Assembly: GCA_900315895.1 (NCBI GenBank)
Contig: ONAY01000011.1
Coordinates: 1 to 64,000, forward strand
DNA: 64,000 nucleotides
Origin: an uncultured Eubacteriales bacterium
GTDB taxonomy: Bacteria; Bacillota; Clostridia; Peptostreptococcales; Anaerovoracaceae
Direction: 5' to 3'
Position numbers and translations under genes: made by a program. The notes below the pieces were generated by a model. It worked only from the letters and a program-made list of their open reading frames with translations. It was not told the DNA's origin and ran no database searches. Positions 47,247-56,715 of this stretch are shown in pieces; the stretch's first letter is position 1; the number at the start of each line of letters is the position of its first letter.

Positions 47247-47969
47247 ATGAATATTGTAGAGGTACAGGATCTTGTAAAGAAGTATCCTGCATTTGAACTA
47301 AAGGATGTGTCCTTCGGCCTTGAGAGCGGAAGGATCACAGGCTTTATCGGCAGAAACGGCGCAGGCAAGACCACAACGATCAAGGCGATGCTGAACTTGA
47401 TCCATCCTGATTCCGGAGATGTTCGATATTTTGGAAGTCCTCTCCTAAAAAGTGAGGCGGACATCAAGAAGCGCATCGGCTATTCCACGGGTACGGTCAG
47501 CTGGTATCCGAGAAAGAGGATAAGAGACATTGTAAGTATCGTAAAAAGGTTTTATGATACATGGGATGAGGCTGCATATAGAAAGTACCTGGATCTCTTC
47601 GCCTTGGACGAAATGAAAACACCCCTGGAGCTGTCCGAGGGCATGAAGGTGAAGCTGAACCTGCTGCTGGCGCTCTCCCATAGGTCTGAGGTACTGATCC
47701 TGGACGAGCCCACCAGCGGTCTGGATCCCTTCTCCAGAAACGAGCTTCTTGAGATCTTTGAAGATCTGAAGAAGGAGGGCGTGGCCGTATTTTTCTCCAC
47801 ACACATCATATCGGATATCGAGAAGTGTGCGGACGACATAATCTATATCTCAAAGGGCAGAATAGTTGCGGCTATGGACAAGGATGCCTTTATCCGGCAG
47901 TATTCGGAAGAGGGAGAGACCCTTGAGGAAACTATGCTCAGGCTGGAAGGAGGTGTGGACCATGACTAA
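47247..47969 (+). CDS. ABC-2 type transporter ATP-binding protein
   Basis: 240 residues from the ATG at 47247, which has GGAGG upstream; a further in-frame start at 47178 is rejected. Walker A GRNGAGKTT, signature LSEGMKVKL, Walker B LILDEPTSGLDP and switch His in FSTHIISDIEKC. The LSEGMK signature is typical of YtrB-like exporters. It overlaps the permease gene by 8 bases. Confidence 0.9.
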   Translation: MNIVEVQDLVKKYPAFELKDVSFGLESGRITGFIGRNGAGKTTTIKAMLNLIHPDSGDVRYFGSPLLKSEADIKKRIGYSTGTVSWYPRKRIRDIVSIVKRFYDTWDEAAYRKYLDLFALDEMKTPLELSEGMKVKLNLLLALSHRSEVLILDEPTSGLDPFSRNELLEIFEDLKKEGVAVFFSTHIISDIEKCADDIIYISKGRIVAAMDKDAFIRQYSEEGETLEETMLRLEGGVDHD

Positions 47970-48615
47970 CGCACTCCTTAAAGAAATGAAGCTCAGCGCA
48001 TCCATACTCTCATATCTTTTCATAGCTTTTGGCTTGATGTTTCTTGTGCCGGGCTATCCCATACTCTGCGGAGCCTTCTTTGTGTCGCTGGGACTTTTCC
48101 AGAGTTTTCAGTGGGCCAGGGAAGCTAATGACATTGTATTTTCCTCCTTGCTTCCAATAGCAAAGAGGGATGTGGTCGTGGCAAAATACTTGTTTGTCTG
48201 CATGATCGAAGGCTGCGGGATAATTTTGATGGGTATCTCGGTTATCCTCAGAATGACCGTATTCGCAGACTCTGACATATATAGAAGCAATGCATTGATG
48301 AATGCCAACCTGTTTGCGTTAGGCGTGGCCTTCGTGATATTCGGCATCTTCAACTGGATATTCGTAGGGGGCTTTTTCAAAACAGCATATAAGTTCGCAG
48401 GCCCATTCGTCAGATTCATCATCGTGGCCTTCGTGATCATATTCTTGGCTGAAGCTGTGCATCATGTGCCTGGTCTGGAATTCATGAACGCTTTTGGCAC
48501 GGATCATATGGGATCTCAGTTGATCTCGCTGGCGGCGGGTGTTTTGATATATATGGCATTGACCATCTTATCATGCAGGAAGGCATGTAAGGATTTCGAA
48601 GAAATAGATCTATAG
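47962..48615 (+). CDS. ABC-2 type permease
   Basis: 217 residues from the ATG overlapping the ATPase stop. Six hydrophobic segments; no other domain. With the ATPase gene it forms a small exporter resembling the YtrBC-type systems, some of which give tolerance to cell-wall-active peptides; that role is inference. Followed 10 bases later by its probable regulator. Confidence 0.8.
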   Translation: MTNALLKEMKLSASILSYLFIAFGLMFLVPGYPILCGAFFVSLGLFQSFQWAREANDIVFSSLLPIAKRDVVVAKYLFVCMIEGCGIILMGISVILRMTVFADSDIYRSNALMNANLFALGVAFVIFGIFNWIFVGGFFKTAYKFAGPFVRFIIVAFVIIFLAEAVHHVPGLEFMNAFGTDHMGSQLISLAAGVLIYMALTILSCRKACKDFEEIDL

Positions 48616-48625
48616 GGGGAGAGAG

Positions 48626-49063
48626 ATGCTTAAAGATAATCTTGTAATGCTTCGCAACATCCATGGATTTTCTCAGGAAGCGGTGGCGGAAAAAATAGGC
48701 ATTTCAAGGCAGGCCTATGCAAAATGGGAGACCGGTGCCACCGTCCCTGATATTGAGAAATGCAATCTTCTGGCTGAGATGTACGGGACCTCCATTGACA
48801 GTCTGGTAAAGACTGAACCTGTGGAAGGGGTGGGTATACTGCCTCCCGCACCGAAGGGGAAGAACATATGGGGGTCTGTGGCCATAAATGACAGAGGGCA
48901 GATCGTCATTCCGAAGGGCGCCAGAGATATGTTCGGCTTGACGGGAGGGCAGCGCCTGATCGTTCTAAGCGATGAATACGGGATCGCCCTGATACCGGAT
49001 GAAGCTTTCATGGCCAATATGAATAAGGCCATGGAGAACATGAATAGAAATGTCGAAGAATAG
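48626..49063 (+). CDS. XRE helix-turn-helix fused to AbrB-type domain
   Basis: 145 residues. Residues 1-60 are a Cro/CI helix-turn-helix (LRNIHGFSQEAVAEKIGISRQAYAKWETG). Residues 82-125 (WGSVAINDRGQIVIPKGARDMFGLTGGQRLIVLSDEYGIALIP) form a SpoVT/AbrB swapped-hairpin domain, a second DNA-binding or dimerisation fold. The fusion probably regulates the ABC genes directly upstream. Shine-Dalgarno GGGGGAGAG. Confidence 0.85.
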   Translation: MLKDNLVMLRNIHGFSQEAVAEKIGISRQAYAKWETGATVPDIEKCNLLAEMYGTSIDSLVKTEPVEGVGILPPAPKGKNIWGSVAINDRGQIVIPKGARDMFGLTGGQRLIVLSDEYGIALIPDEAFMANMNKAMENMNRNVEE

Positions 49064-49066
49064 TAA

Positions 49067-50224
49067 ATGAGCAAAAAAATCATAGCAGTAAATGCCGAAC
49101 CAAAAGAGAAAAAAGTAGAATATCTGGAACTGATCTATGATCTGATATTCGTATACATAGTTGGGCGCAACAATTCCCTTTTGCAGCATATCGAGGGAGG
49201 ATTCGTGTCCGGAGGAGTGTTCTTGGGATACCTTCTGGGGACACTGGCCATAATACAGATCTGGAACTTTTCCACCTTCTATATCAACCACTATGGCAGA
49301 AACGGAGTGAGGGATCATGTATTCCTTTTTCTGAACATGTTCCTGCTGTACTTCATGGGTGAAGCCACGGACATCGCTTGGCAGTCTACGTTCTACATGT
49401 ACTCCGCATCCTGGGCATTGATCCTCATAAATATTGGGATCCAGTATCTGATCGAGATCAGAAATCACAGAGATGAACCGGGAACGGTGGTGTTTCTAAA
49501 GCAGTATGCGGTCACGTTATTTGTGGAGGCAGGCCTGGTCGGGGTGCATATGTTGGTTTATACGTTTTCCGGCGCATCTATTGCATATGTACCCATCATT
49601 TTCGGCATCGTAGCCATGCGCATCCGAGGCAAGAAGGATATGTTGGTGCCGGTTGATTTTCCGCATCTCTCGGAGAGAGCCATGCTGTACGTGGTATTCA
49701 CCTTCGGAGAGATGATCATAGTCCTTGCGACATACTTCAGAGGTGAGTTCACGCTGAACTCATTGTATTTCTCCACCATGGCCTTTATTATCGTCATAGG
49801 ACTTCTTCTGAGCTACGGCCTGATGTACAACCGGCTGCTGGACAGGGAGAGGGACACGGACGGCACAGAATACATGTTTTTCCATGTCTTCCTCATATTC
49901 TCCTTAAATAACATTTCGGCGTCTCTGGAGTTCATGAGGGAGGAAGAGGTGTCGCTTGTGCCTAAGACAGTTTTCCTTGTGATATCCTTTGTGCTGTACT
50001 TCGTATTTCTCTTCCTTCTTGGGAAGTACAACAGAGCAAAATACACATTCAGCAGTAAGTTTATCTTAGTCATGGCTTTGGTGACAGCAGGATTCGCAGC
50101 CCTGATGATCCTATTAAGACAAAACATGTACTTAAACATTGCGTTGAGTGCAGTATATGTTTTTGGAATATTTCTTACCCTGTATCTTTTATACAAGAAA
50201 AATGGGGAGCAGGATCATATTTGA
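49067..50224 (+). CDS. Low temperature requirement A (LtrA)-family membrane protein
   Basis: 385 residues with about ten membrane helices. KVEYLELIYDLIFVYIVG is the LtrA signature near the N-terminus, and FTFGEMIIVLATYF in the second half matches the GExxxxL pattern of the family. Function unknown; the name comes from a cold-growth phenotype in Listeria. It begins 3 bases after the regulator gene and may belong to the same transcript. Confidence 0.85.
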   Translation: MSKKIIAVNAEPKEKKVEYLELIYDLIFVYIVGRNNSLLQHIEGGFVSGGVFLGYLLGTLAIIQIWNFSTFYINHYGRNGVRDHVFLFLNMFLLYFMGEATDIAWQSTFYMYSASWALILINIGIQYLIEIRNHRDEPGTVVFLKQYAVTLFVEAGLVGVHMLVYTFSGASIAYVPIIFGIVAMRIRGKKDMLVPVDFPHLSERAMLYVVFTFGEMIIVLATYFRGEFTLNSLYFSTMAFIIVIGLLLSYGLMYNRLLDRERDTDGTEYMFFHVFLIFSLNNISASLEFMREEEVSLVPKTVFLVISFVLYFVFLFLLGKYNRAKYTFSSKFILVMALVTAGFAALMILLRQNMYLNIALSAVYVFGIFLTLYLLYKKNGEQDHI

Positions 50225-50272
50225 TGCAGCTGAACTTAAGGAATGGCAGTGACAACTAGGGAGGACTTTGGG

Positions 50273-50755
50273 ATGAAAAAACTAATAGATCAGCTTAACG
50301 TAGATCTTTCGGATATTTATGACAAGTACATGAGCAGGGTCAACAACGTTGCTTCATTGTTCATTGATTATGACATTCCGGAGCCATCAGAGTCAGACCT
50401 TGGAAAGAAGCCGGAAGATCCGGAGGGAGTCATAAATAACGGCATTGGCGACTGGCTCATGGAGTGTTCCTTCGATGACCGGGCAGTGCTAAGAGACATG
50501 GTGCAGAAAGAAACTGATGACCTTGGGCCCGATGAAGCAGGGGTGATGGCCATGGAGACCCTGGGCGGCAAGCTTGCAGACAGGATCATGGAGCTTATCA
50601 ACGATTGCAAAGGCGAGGTCTTTATGCTCACTGAAAAAGGCGCGGATAAGTATTATCCGGACTGGTATATCATATACTATGATATGATCGGGATGATACA
50701 TCTGAGGGAGCCTGAGGAGTGCTGGGCCCTGATCTGTGCCAACTGGAGCGACTAG
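50273..50755 (+). CDS. Hypothetical acidic protein
   Basis: 160 residues from the ATG at 50273 with GGGAGG nine bases upstream; the alternative ATG at 50243 adds ten residues. Soluble and acidic, with DWYIIYYDMIGMIHLREPEECWALI near the C-terminus. No family recognised. It precedes the AlkD-like gene by 21 bases. Confidence 0.6.
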   Translation: MKKLIDQLNVDLSDIYDKYMSRVNNVASLFIDYDIPEPSESDLGKKPEDPEGVINNGIGDWLMECSFDDRAVLRDMVQKETDDLGPDEAGVMAMETLGGKLADRIMELINDCKGEVFMLTEKGADKYYPDWYIIYYDMIGMIHLREPEECWALICANWSD

Positions 50756-50776
50756 TTCCTCCAAAGGAGAATGCCG

Positions 50777-51481
50777 ATGAATGAAAAGAAAAACAAGGTC
50801 GCTTCGGAACTCTTCGAAATGAGAGATCCCAAGTACGCTGAGGGACAAAGGAATATAATACCTACGGTTGATCCCGAAAGGATCATAGGCGTGAGGACGC
50901 CGGCCCTTAGGGACTATGCCAAGGTCCTCAGCAAAGAGGAGGGGGTCAAGGTTTTTCTCGCAGATCTGCCTCATGGATTTTTTGATGAGGATCAGGTCCA
51001 TGCCTTCGTGATATCTCTTGAGAAGGATTTCAACAAGTGTGCGGAGGAGGTGGAGACCTTTCTACCCTACATCGATAACTGGGCCACCTGCGACCAGATG
51101 TCTCCCAAAGTCTTCAAAAGGACTCCGGAGAAACTTCTGCCTTACATCAACAGGTGGATCGCATCCGATAAGACATACACCATACGTTTCGGTATCAAGA
51201 TGCTTATGGAACATTTCCTGGGAGACAGGTTCAGCACGGAGTATCCGGACATGGTTACAAACGTACAGTCTGATGAGTATTATGTGAACATGATGCGGGC
51301 CTGGTATTTTGCTACAGCTCTTGCTAAGCAGTACGAGGCGGTGATCCCATATATCGAGGAAAAGCGACTGGATGACTGGACCCATAACAAGGCCATCCAG
51401 AAGAGCATAGAAAGCTATAGAATTACCGATGAACAGAAGGCGTACCTCAGGACACTGAAGGTCGCAAAACATAATAAATAA
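50777..51481 (+). CDS. AlkD-like DNA alkylation repair protein
   Basis: 234 residues from the ATG at 50777, seven bases after AAAGGAG; the ATG at 50771 is too close. All-helical HEAT-like repeats with GVRTPALRDYAK, FLPYIDNWATCDQM, YTIRFGIKMLMEHFL and RLDDWTHNKAIQKSIES, the pattern of AlkD-type glycosylases that excise N3- and N7-alkylpurines. The substrate cannot be confirmed from sequence. Confidence 0.82.
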   Translation: MNEKKNKVASELFEMRDPKYAEGQRNIIPTVDPERIIGVRTPALRDYAKVLSKEEGVKVFLADLPHGFFDEDQVHAFVISLEKDFNKCAEEVETFLPYIDNWATCDQMSPKVFKRTPEKLLPYINRWIASDKTYTIRFGIKMLMEHFLGDRFSTEYPDMVTNVQSDEYYVNMMRAWYFATALAKQYEAVIPYIEEKRLDDWTHNKAIQKSIESYRITDEQKAYLRTLKVAKHNK

Positions 51482-51504
51482 AGTATTGATTCGGAGAAGG
51501 CAAG

Positions 51505-51996
51505 ATGAAAACAGCAGTCGTATATTATTCATTGGAGGGAAATACCAGATACGCAGCCGAAAAGGTGGCTGATGCCCTTGAGGCAGACATCATCGAACTC
51601 GTTCCCAAGAAGGCATACCCCGACCGGGGATTCAAAAAATTCTTCTGGGGCGGAAAGGCTGCGACCATGAAGGATAAGCCGGAGCTTGAACCCTACGGTT
51701 TCGATTCCTCGAAATATGATCTCGTAGTACTCTGCACCCCGGTCTGGGCAGGGACATTCACACCGCCCCTTAGGACATTCCTCTCAGAAAATGATTTAAG
51801 TTCTAAGCGTGTGGCGGTCGTGGCCTCCAGCAGCGGCGGGAGCGCAGAGAAGTGCATATCGCGCCTTATGGAGGCGGCCGGAGCATCATCAATTGCGGCT
51901 CAGGTGAGTCTGGTGGATCCAAAGGCAAGACCTTCTGAAGAGAATGAAAAACTTCTGAATGATTTCATAGACGAACTTGGGAGGCAAAAGGTATGA
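51505..51996 (+). CDS. Flavodoxin family protein
   Basis: 163 residues. The FMN phosphate loop reads YYSLEGNTRYAAEKVA, and CTPVWAGTFTPPLRTFL and SSSGGSAEKC follow, as in single-domain flavodoxins. An electron carrier or NAD(P)H-linked reductase. Shine-Dalgarno GGAGAAGG. The stop overlaps corA by 4 bases. Confidence 0.88.
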   Translation: MKTAVVYYSLEGNTRYAAEKVADALEADIIELVPKKAYPDRGFKKFFWGGKAATMKDKPELEPYGFDSSKYDLVVLCTPVWAGTFTPPLRTFLSENDLSSKRVAVVASSSGGSAEKCISRLMEAAGASSIAAQVSLVDPKARPSEENEKLLNDFIDELGRQKV

Positions 51997-52910
51997 TTTT
52001 TTACAAGATCGGTAGCACCCTGGAGGAATGCAGCCAGGAAGAGGCATTAAATAATATTCCCTTCGTTGCGGTGCTGAACTCTTTAGAATGGAACGACAGA
52101 GAAGACAGCTTCGATATGGGAATAGAGATGGAAATGCAGCTTTCATCCATCACGGCTACGAGGGCTGAGGTGAACTATGATTCCCTTACAGGAACTTTTT
52201 ATCTCCCTAATCGGAACGATCCCTCTGCACCCGGTGAGGGTTTTGCATTTGCTCTGGATGAGAAGGGCATCGTCTTCGTGGATGACGGAGATGCGGCTCT
52301 TTCCATAATACAGAGGGTGAAGAGGACCAAGAAGTGGAAGCTGCCTTCACTGGAAAGGTTTCTTTATGATTTTCTGGAGCAGATCATTCACGATGACGCC
52401 TATATGCTCAACCGTTACGAGCTTGAACTGAACCAGCTGGAGGACAAGCTTCGGGAGACGGATTCACAGGAGATCATCCTGAGACTAAATGAGATACTTG
52501 GCAGCATCAGGGATCTTAGAATGCACTATGAACAGCTTATGGATCTGGGCCAGGAACTGGAGGAGAACGAAAACAGCTTCTTCAGCGCAGACAATCTCAG
52601 GTACTTCCATCTGTTCACTGCACGCATTGCGATCCTCAGGGATACGGCAGCCTCAGTCAGAGACTACATTGTACAGCTAAGGGATTACTATGAATCACAG
52701 ATGGGGCTCAAGCAGAACCGGATCATGACTCTCCTTACGGTGATCACATCCATATTTCTGCCGCTTACTCTCATAACGGGATGGTATGGGATGAACTTCA
52801 AACACATGCCTGAACTGGAGTGGCCCTGGGCATACCCGGCACTTCTTGGAGTATTTGCGGTCATCACCATAGGCTGTATTATCTTTTTCAAGAAGAAAAA
52901 ATGGATGTAA
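51993..52910 (+). CDS. corA: CorA-family magnesium transporter
   Basis: 305 residues. Large N-terminal cytoplasmic domain, long stalk helix (EQIIHDDAYMLNRYELELNQLEDKL), then two C-terminal membrane helices with the pore signature YGMNF and a basic tail (FKKKKWM). It moves Mg2+ or other divalent ions. Shine-Dalgarno GGGAGG within the flavodoxin 3' end; 4-base overlap. Confidence 0.92.
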   Translation: MIFYKIGSTLEECSQEEALNNIPFVAVLNSLEWNDREDSFDMGIEMEMQLSSITATRAEVNYDSLTGTFYLPNRNDPSAPGEGFAFALDEKGIVFVDDGDAALSIIQRVKRTKKWKLPSLERFLYDFLEQIIHDDAYMLNRYELELNQLEDKLRETDSQEIILRLNEILGSIRDLRMHYEQLMDLGQELEENENSFFSADNLRYFHLFTARIAILRDTAASVRDYIVQLRDYYESQMGLKQNRIMTLLTVITSIFLPLTLITGWYGMNFKHMPELEWPWAYPALLGVFAVITIGCIIFFKKKKWM

Positions 52911-52967
52911 GTCTCTGGCCTGAGGATCAAAACAAGGGCGGACAAAGCGTTAGCATAAGGTAAAAAA

Positions 52968-52998
52968 ACGGCCGTGGGACATTGGGTCCCACGGCTGT
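52968..52998. terminator. Bidirectional terminator between corA and AIM24-like gene
   Basis: GCCGTGGGAC / GTCCCACGGC, loop ATTGG, with an A7 run on the left side for the minus-strand gene. Confidence 0.8.
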
Positions 52999-53025
52999 GA
53001 TTCATTTGAACTTAAACCGTCTTCA

Positions 53026-53721
53026 TCAGTTGCTGGATGAGGGCAGATAGGGTGCGAGAACGCCGGCCAGGTTCCTTGCGTTACGGGTCTGGATAAGAAC
53101 TTTGCCGTAGCCGTGGAACTCGTTGACAAGACCCTCACCTGATTTAAATCCGATGGCGCCTGAAGCGATCCTGATGTTGTAGTCCAGGTTCGCATCCCAT
53201 GCCACTACATGTTCGTTGTCGATCACCAGGGGCTTGTCCTCAGTTACCTGTAACTCGATCATGTCAGCAAAGGCATTGACAAGGAGGTCACCTGTTCCGG
53301 CAGTTTCCATGATGAAGAATCCGCCTGTTCCTCCCAGCAGTGCTTTGCCTGCGCTCTGGGACACCAGATTGTATGTAACGGTATCATCGCAGGCCAGGAA
53401 TGCGCCGGTATTAAGCCTGTACTGTCTTGTTCCGACTTCCAGTTTGCGGATGACGCCGGAAACAGCCGGTGCGATTCCGATCCTGCCGTGTTCAGCAGTT
53501 CCATGTGCATAGGTGATGAACATGCTCTCGCCGGAAACTATGGACTTGGCAGCGGCCTTAAGAAGTCCGCCCAGTCCCTTGGAATTGGAATTGGTCTTTC
53601 CTTCAAGTTCCACATCCTGCATATAGACCATTGAGCCACGCTCGAGTTTGATGGTCTCGCCTCTTCCGAGTTCAACTTCTGCCAATGGGTTATCAGTATC
53701 GCCGATAAGGGTAAATTTCAT
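53026..53721 (-). CDS. AIM24/TIGR00266-family protein
   Basis: 231 residues of beta-rich, Gly-rich sequence: VELGRGETIKLERGSMVYM, GESMFITYAHG, GGFFIMETAGTGDLLVNAF and VIDNEHVVAWDANLDY, the pattern of the AIM24 (tryptophan RNA-binding-like fold) family. Its function is unknown in bacteria. Shine-Dalgarno AAGGAGGC on the minus strand; divergent from the exopolysaccharide genes across a 260-base AT-rich spacer. Confidence 0.88.
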   Translation of the reverse strand: MKFTLIGDTDNPLAEVELGRGETIKLERGSMVYMQDVELEGKTNSNSKGLGGLLKAAAKSIVSGESMFITYAHGTAEHGRIGIAPAVSGVIRKLEVGTRQYRLNTGAFLACDDTVTYNLVSQSAGKALLGGTGGFFIMETAGTGDLLVNAFADMIELQVTEDKPLVIDNEHVVAWDANLDYNIRIASGAIGFKSGEGLVNEFHGYGKVLIQTRNARNLAGVLAPYLPSSSN

Positions 53722-53890
53722 ATAATGCCTCCTTGAAAACTCTAATATAAAGAAAAAATAACACTAATAATTATATATTATTATCATTAATTTTACAATA
53801 TTTATGAGAGACAACTCTGCCTTTCTGTACAAAAATCCTCTTTCCCTCAATTTGTGGTAGTTTTAGGTATTTATTATGGATAAAATGTGA

Positions 53891-53961
53891 TATAATAACA
53901 AAAAAGTATAGGCACATGACAGACATGTGCTGTGAATGTTTTGAGTAGGTCCCATGGGACC
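53891..53961 (+). promoter_or_regulatory. -10 box and structured leader of the exopolysaccharide genes
   Basis: TATAAT at 53891-53896 is followed by GCACATG-ACAGA-CATGTGC (53912-53930) and by the perfect 14-base palindrome GGTCCCATGGGACC (53948-53961), 20 bases before the start codon. The -35 box is unclear. The second hairpin lies close enough to influence ribosome access. Confidence 0.5.
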
Positions 53962-53981
53962 GGGCTGAGAGGCACTGAAAT

Positions 53982-55379
53982 ATGTCCCCACAAACAACTG
54001 AAATTTATAGCAAAAAATATGCTTTAAGATACGGATTCGCCTTTATTGAGACGGTCATCGTTACCGTGATGTTCGCCAAGGTGTGGTACGACTTCGTAGT
54101 GGTACACAACCAGACCAACCACCTGACCGGCCTTGGAAACTTGGGAATGGCCTTCGGTATATATCTGATCATAGTCATGTTTTTCATGAAGAAGCTGGGA
54201 GGATATACCATCGGAGTCAATCGCAAGATGGTGATCCTGGCCTCACAGGTGTCTGCACTGTTTTGCGCAGACTTCGTAGAGATCTTCATATCCATGGCCA
54301 CCACCGGACAGTTCAGGTTCGGATTCATGTTCTTCAGACAGTATGCGGTTCTCTGGGCTGTGCAGTCTCTGATCACCGCAGTGCTCTCATACTTCATGGT
54401 GGACATCTACCGCAAGGTGGTACCGCCCTTAAGACTTCTGGAGATCCACGGCGAGCACAGGAACACCCTTTCGGAGAAACTCAACGAGCTGGTATATAAG
54501 TACAGGGTGGTGAAGTCCCTTCCGGCCACACTTCCCATGGATGAATTAATAAGTGAGATGGAAGATGTGGATGCAGTGCTTCTCAACGACCTGCCTTCCA
54601 CGGATAAGAATCATCTGCTTAAGAAATGTTTTGAGCTGGATAAGAGGGTGTATCTGACACCGAAGCTCTCCGACATAATGGTGCGCAACTCCGAGGATCT
54701 TAACCTGGTGGATACGCCAATATATCTTTTCAGAAACAGCGGGATACCCAGGTGGAAGCTGGCGGTGAAGAGGCTCTTCGACATAGTCTCAAGCGCTTTG
54801 GTGCTGGTCATTCTGAGCCCCATATTCGCTGTCATAGCATACCTGATCCACCACGAGGACGGGGGACCGGTATTCTTCAGACAGGAGCGAGTGACCCAGA
54901 ACGGAAGGCGCTTCATGATCCTGAAATTCCGCTCCATGATAGTGGACGCCGAGAAGGACGGAAGACCTCACCCGGCAGGGGAGGATGACCCCAGGATCAC
55001 GAAGATAGGCAAGTTCATCCGTAAGACCAGGATCGACGAGTTCCCCCAGCTTGTGAACATCATCAAGGGAGACATGTCCGTGGTAGGTCCCAGACCCGAG
55101 AGATGGGAACACGTGGAGAAGTACACTGAGGACATCCCCGAGTTCAAACTAAGACTCAAGGCAAAGGCAGGTCTTACGGGACTGGCACAGGTCTACGGCA
55201 AGTACAATACATCTGCCCTGGACAAGCTCAAGATGGACCTGATGTATATAGAGAATTTCTCACTTTTTATGGACGTGCAGATACTGTTTGAGACTTTGAG
55301 AGTCCTCTTCCAGGGAGAGAGCACGGAAGGCTTCACTGAAGAGGCCACCAACGTTATGCACGATTACGAAGGACTGTAG
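53982..55379 (+). CDS. Exopolysaccharide polyprenyl glycosylphosphotransferase
   Basis: 465 residues. Four to five N-terminal membrane helices, a middle CoA-binding-like region, another helix (IVSSALVLVILSPIFAVIAYLI) and the bacterial sugar-transferase domain with GPVFFRQERVTQNGRRFMILKFRSM and RKTRIDEFPQLVNIIKGDMSVVGPRPER. It moves a sugar-1-phosphate from a UDP-sugar to undecaprenyl phosphate, starting repeat-unit assembly. Followed 10 bases later by a glycosyltransferase gene. Confidence 0.92.
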   Translation: MSPQTTEIYSKKYALRYGFAFIETVIVTVMFAKVWYDFVVVHNQTNHLTGLGNLGMAFGIYLIIVMFFMKKLGGYTIGVNRKMVILASQVSALFCADFVEIFISMATTGQFRFGFMFFRQYAVLWAVQSLITAVLSYFMVDIYRKVVPPLRLLEIHGEHRNTLSEKLNELVYKYRVVKSLPATLPMDELISEMEDVDAVLLNDLPSTDKNHLLKKCFELDKRVYLTPKLSDIMVRNSEDLNLVDTPIYLFRNSGIPRWKLAVKRLFDIVSSALVLVILSPIFAVIAYLIHHEDGGPVFFRQERVTQNGRRFMILKFRSMIVDAEKDGRPHPAGEDDPRITKIGKFIRKTRIDEFPQLVNIIKGDMSVVGPRPERWEHVEKYTEDIPEFKLRLKAKAGLTGLAQVYGKYNTSALDKLKMDLMYIENFSLFMDVQILFETLRVLFQGESTEGFTEEATNVMHDYEGL

Positions 55380-55389
55380 AGAATCAACT

Positions 55390-56619
55390 ATGGCAGACAA
55401 AAAAGTTTTGATAATCAACTTTTATGCAGGAAGCCCCAGCTATGGCATGGTCTTTCGCCACTACTACCTGGCAAGGGAGTGGGCCAAGGCAGGGATCGAT
55501 ACGACGATCCTGGCCAGCAGCTTTTCACATCTCAGAAAGGTCAATGTGGAGATCGAACAGGACCTTCAGGAGACTGAAGTGGAGGGCGTGAAGTTCTCCT
55601 GGATCAAGGAGAACTCCTACGTCGGAAACGGGCTGGGCAGATTCAAGGCCATGATGGACTTCTCCTGGAAGATCCGCCGCATGGCGGGGAAGATCGCCGA
55701 GAAATATAAGCCCGACGTGATCATCGCATCCTGCACCAATCCCATAGATACCTACGCGGCCCAGAAGATCGCAAAACTCTCCGGAGCCAAGCTGATCCAC
55801 GAGGTGAGGGACCTGTGGCCTCTGACACTGGAATTGATGTACGGCTTCAGCAAGCTCCATCCTCTGTGCGTGGCCATGCAGGCGGCGGAGAACTCCTTCC
55901 TGAAACATTCAGATTACGTTGTATCCGTCCTTCCGAATTCCAAGGATTACATGGTGTCCCACGGGATGGCCCCTGAGAAGTTCAGGTTCATCCCTAATGG
56001 CATAGCGGAGGAGGAATGGGTTGACACCCCGGAGGCCCCTGAGAGCATCGCCGGCGTATTCAGAGATCTGAAGGAACAGGGCAAGTTCATCATCGGATTC
56101 ATGGGAAGCCACACCGATTCATATTCGCTTTCCTACCTGATCGACGCAGTGCAAAAAATGGGCGACCCAGGTGTCTGCGCAGTCTTCGTAGGGAGAGGAA
56201 GAGAAAAGGCCCGATTCATTGAGATGTCCAAGAGATCCATGGCGGATAACTTCATCTTCCTGGATCCGGTGGAAAAGAGATACATTCCTGCCATAGCTCA
56301 TGAGATGGATGTGCTCTACGTGGCAGGCAAGAGGCAGAACATATTCAAGTACGGAGTGGCCATGAACAAGATGTTTGACTCCATGATGTCCGGCCGCCCC
56401 ATACTGTATGCCATAGATGCTCCCAACAACTATATCTCAGAGTATAACTGCGGCATTAGCTGTGAACCTGAGAACTCAGATGCTCTTATGGAAGGCATCA
56501 CAAAACTCAGGGAGATGACAGAGGCTGAAAGGGAAAAGATGGGAGAGAACGGAAGACAGGCCGTTCTTGAACATTTCACCTACAGGACCATTGCGGAACA
56601 GTTCAGAGAACTGTTCTAG
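55390..56619 (+). CDS. Glycosyltransferase family 4, WbuB-like
   Basis: 409 residues of the GT-B fold: N-terminal FYAGSPSYGMVFRHYYLAREWAKAG, middle LIHEVRDLWPLTL, and the C-terminal nucleotide-sugar domain with RFIPNGIAEEEW and a Glu-containing loop. WbuB-like enzymes add the second sugar (often N-acetylfucosamine) to the lipid carrier. It works directly after the initiating transferase encoded upstream. Confidence 0.88.
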   Translation: MADKKVLIINFYAGSPSYGMVFRHYYLAREWAKAGIDTTILASSFSHLRKVNVEIEQDLQETEVEGVKFSWIKENSYVGNGLGRFKAMMDFSWKIRRMAGKIAEKYKPDVIIASCTNPIDTYAAQKIAKLSGAKLIHEVRDLWPLTLELMYGFSKLHPLCVAMQAAENSFLKHSDYVVSVLPNSKDYMVSHGMAPEKFRFIPNGIAEEEWVDTPEAPESIAGVFRDLKEQGKFIIGFMGSHTDSYSLSYLIDAVQKMGDPGVCAVFVGRGREKARFIEMSKRSMADNFIFLDPVEKRYIPAIAHEMDVLYVAGKRQNIFKYGVAMNKMFDSMMSGRPILYAIDAPNNYISEYNCGISCEPENSDALMEGITKLREMTEAEREKMGENGRQAVLEHFTYRTIAEQFRELF

Positions 56620-56634
56620 ATGGCATCAAGACAG

Positions 56635-56663
56635 TTGCGGGGACGGAAGTTTTTTGCTATAAT
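56635..56663 (+). promoter_or_regulatory. Promoter of the nucleotide-sugar dehydrogenase gene
   Basis: TTGCGG, 17-base spacer containing TTTTTTGC, TATAAT; 53 bases before the start. Confidence 0.7.
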
Positions 56664-56715
56664 ATATCGGCTTTAAATGTCGATCATGAACATAGATCAA
56701 GAGGAGAATGATCAA

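Noticed and set aside
53940..53981. TPP-riboswitch-like CTGAGAGG before the sugar-transferase gene
   Set aside because: Only the CTGAGA word is present; the other conserved THI-box blocks are missing and the gene has no thiamine link.
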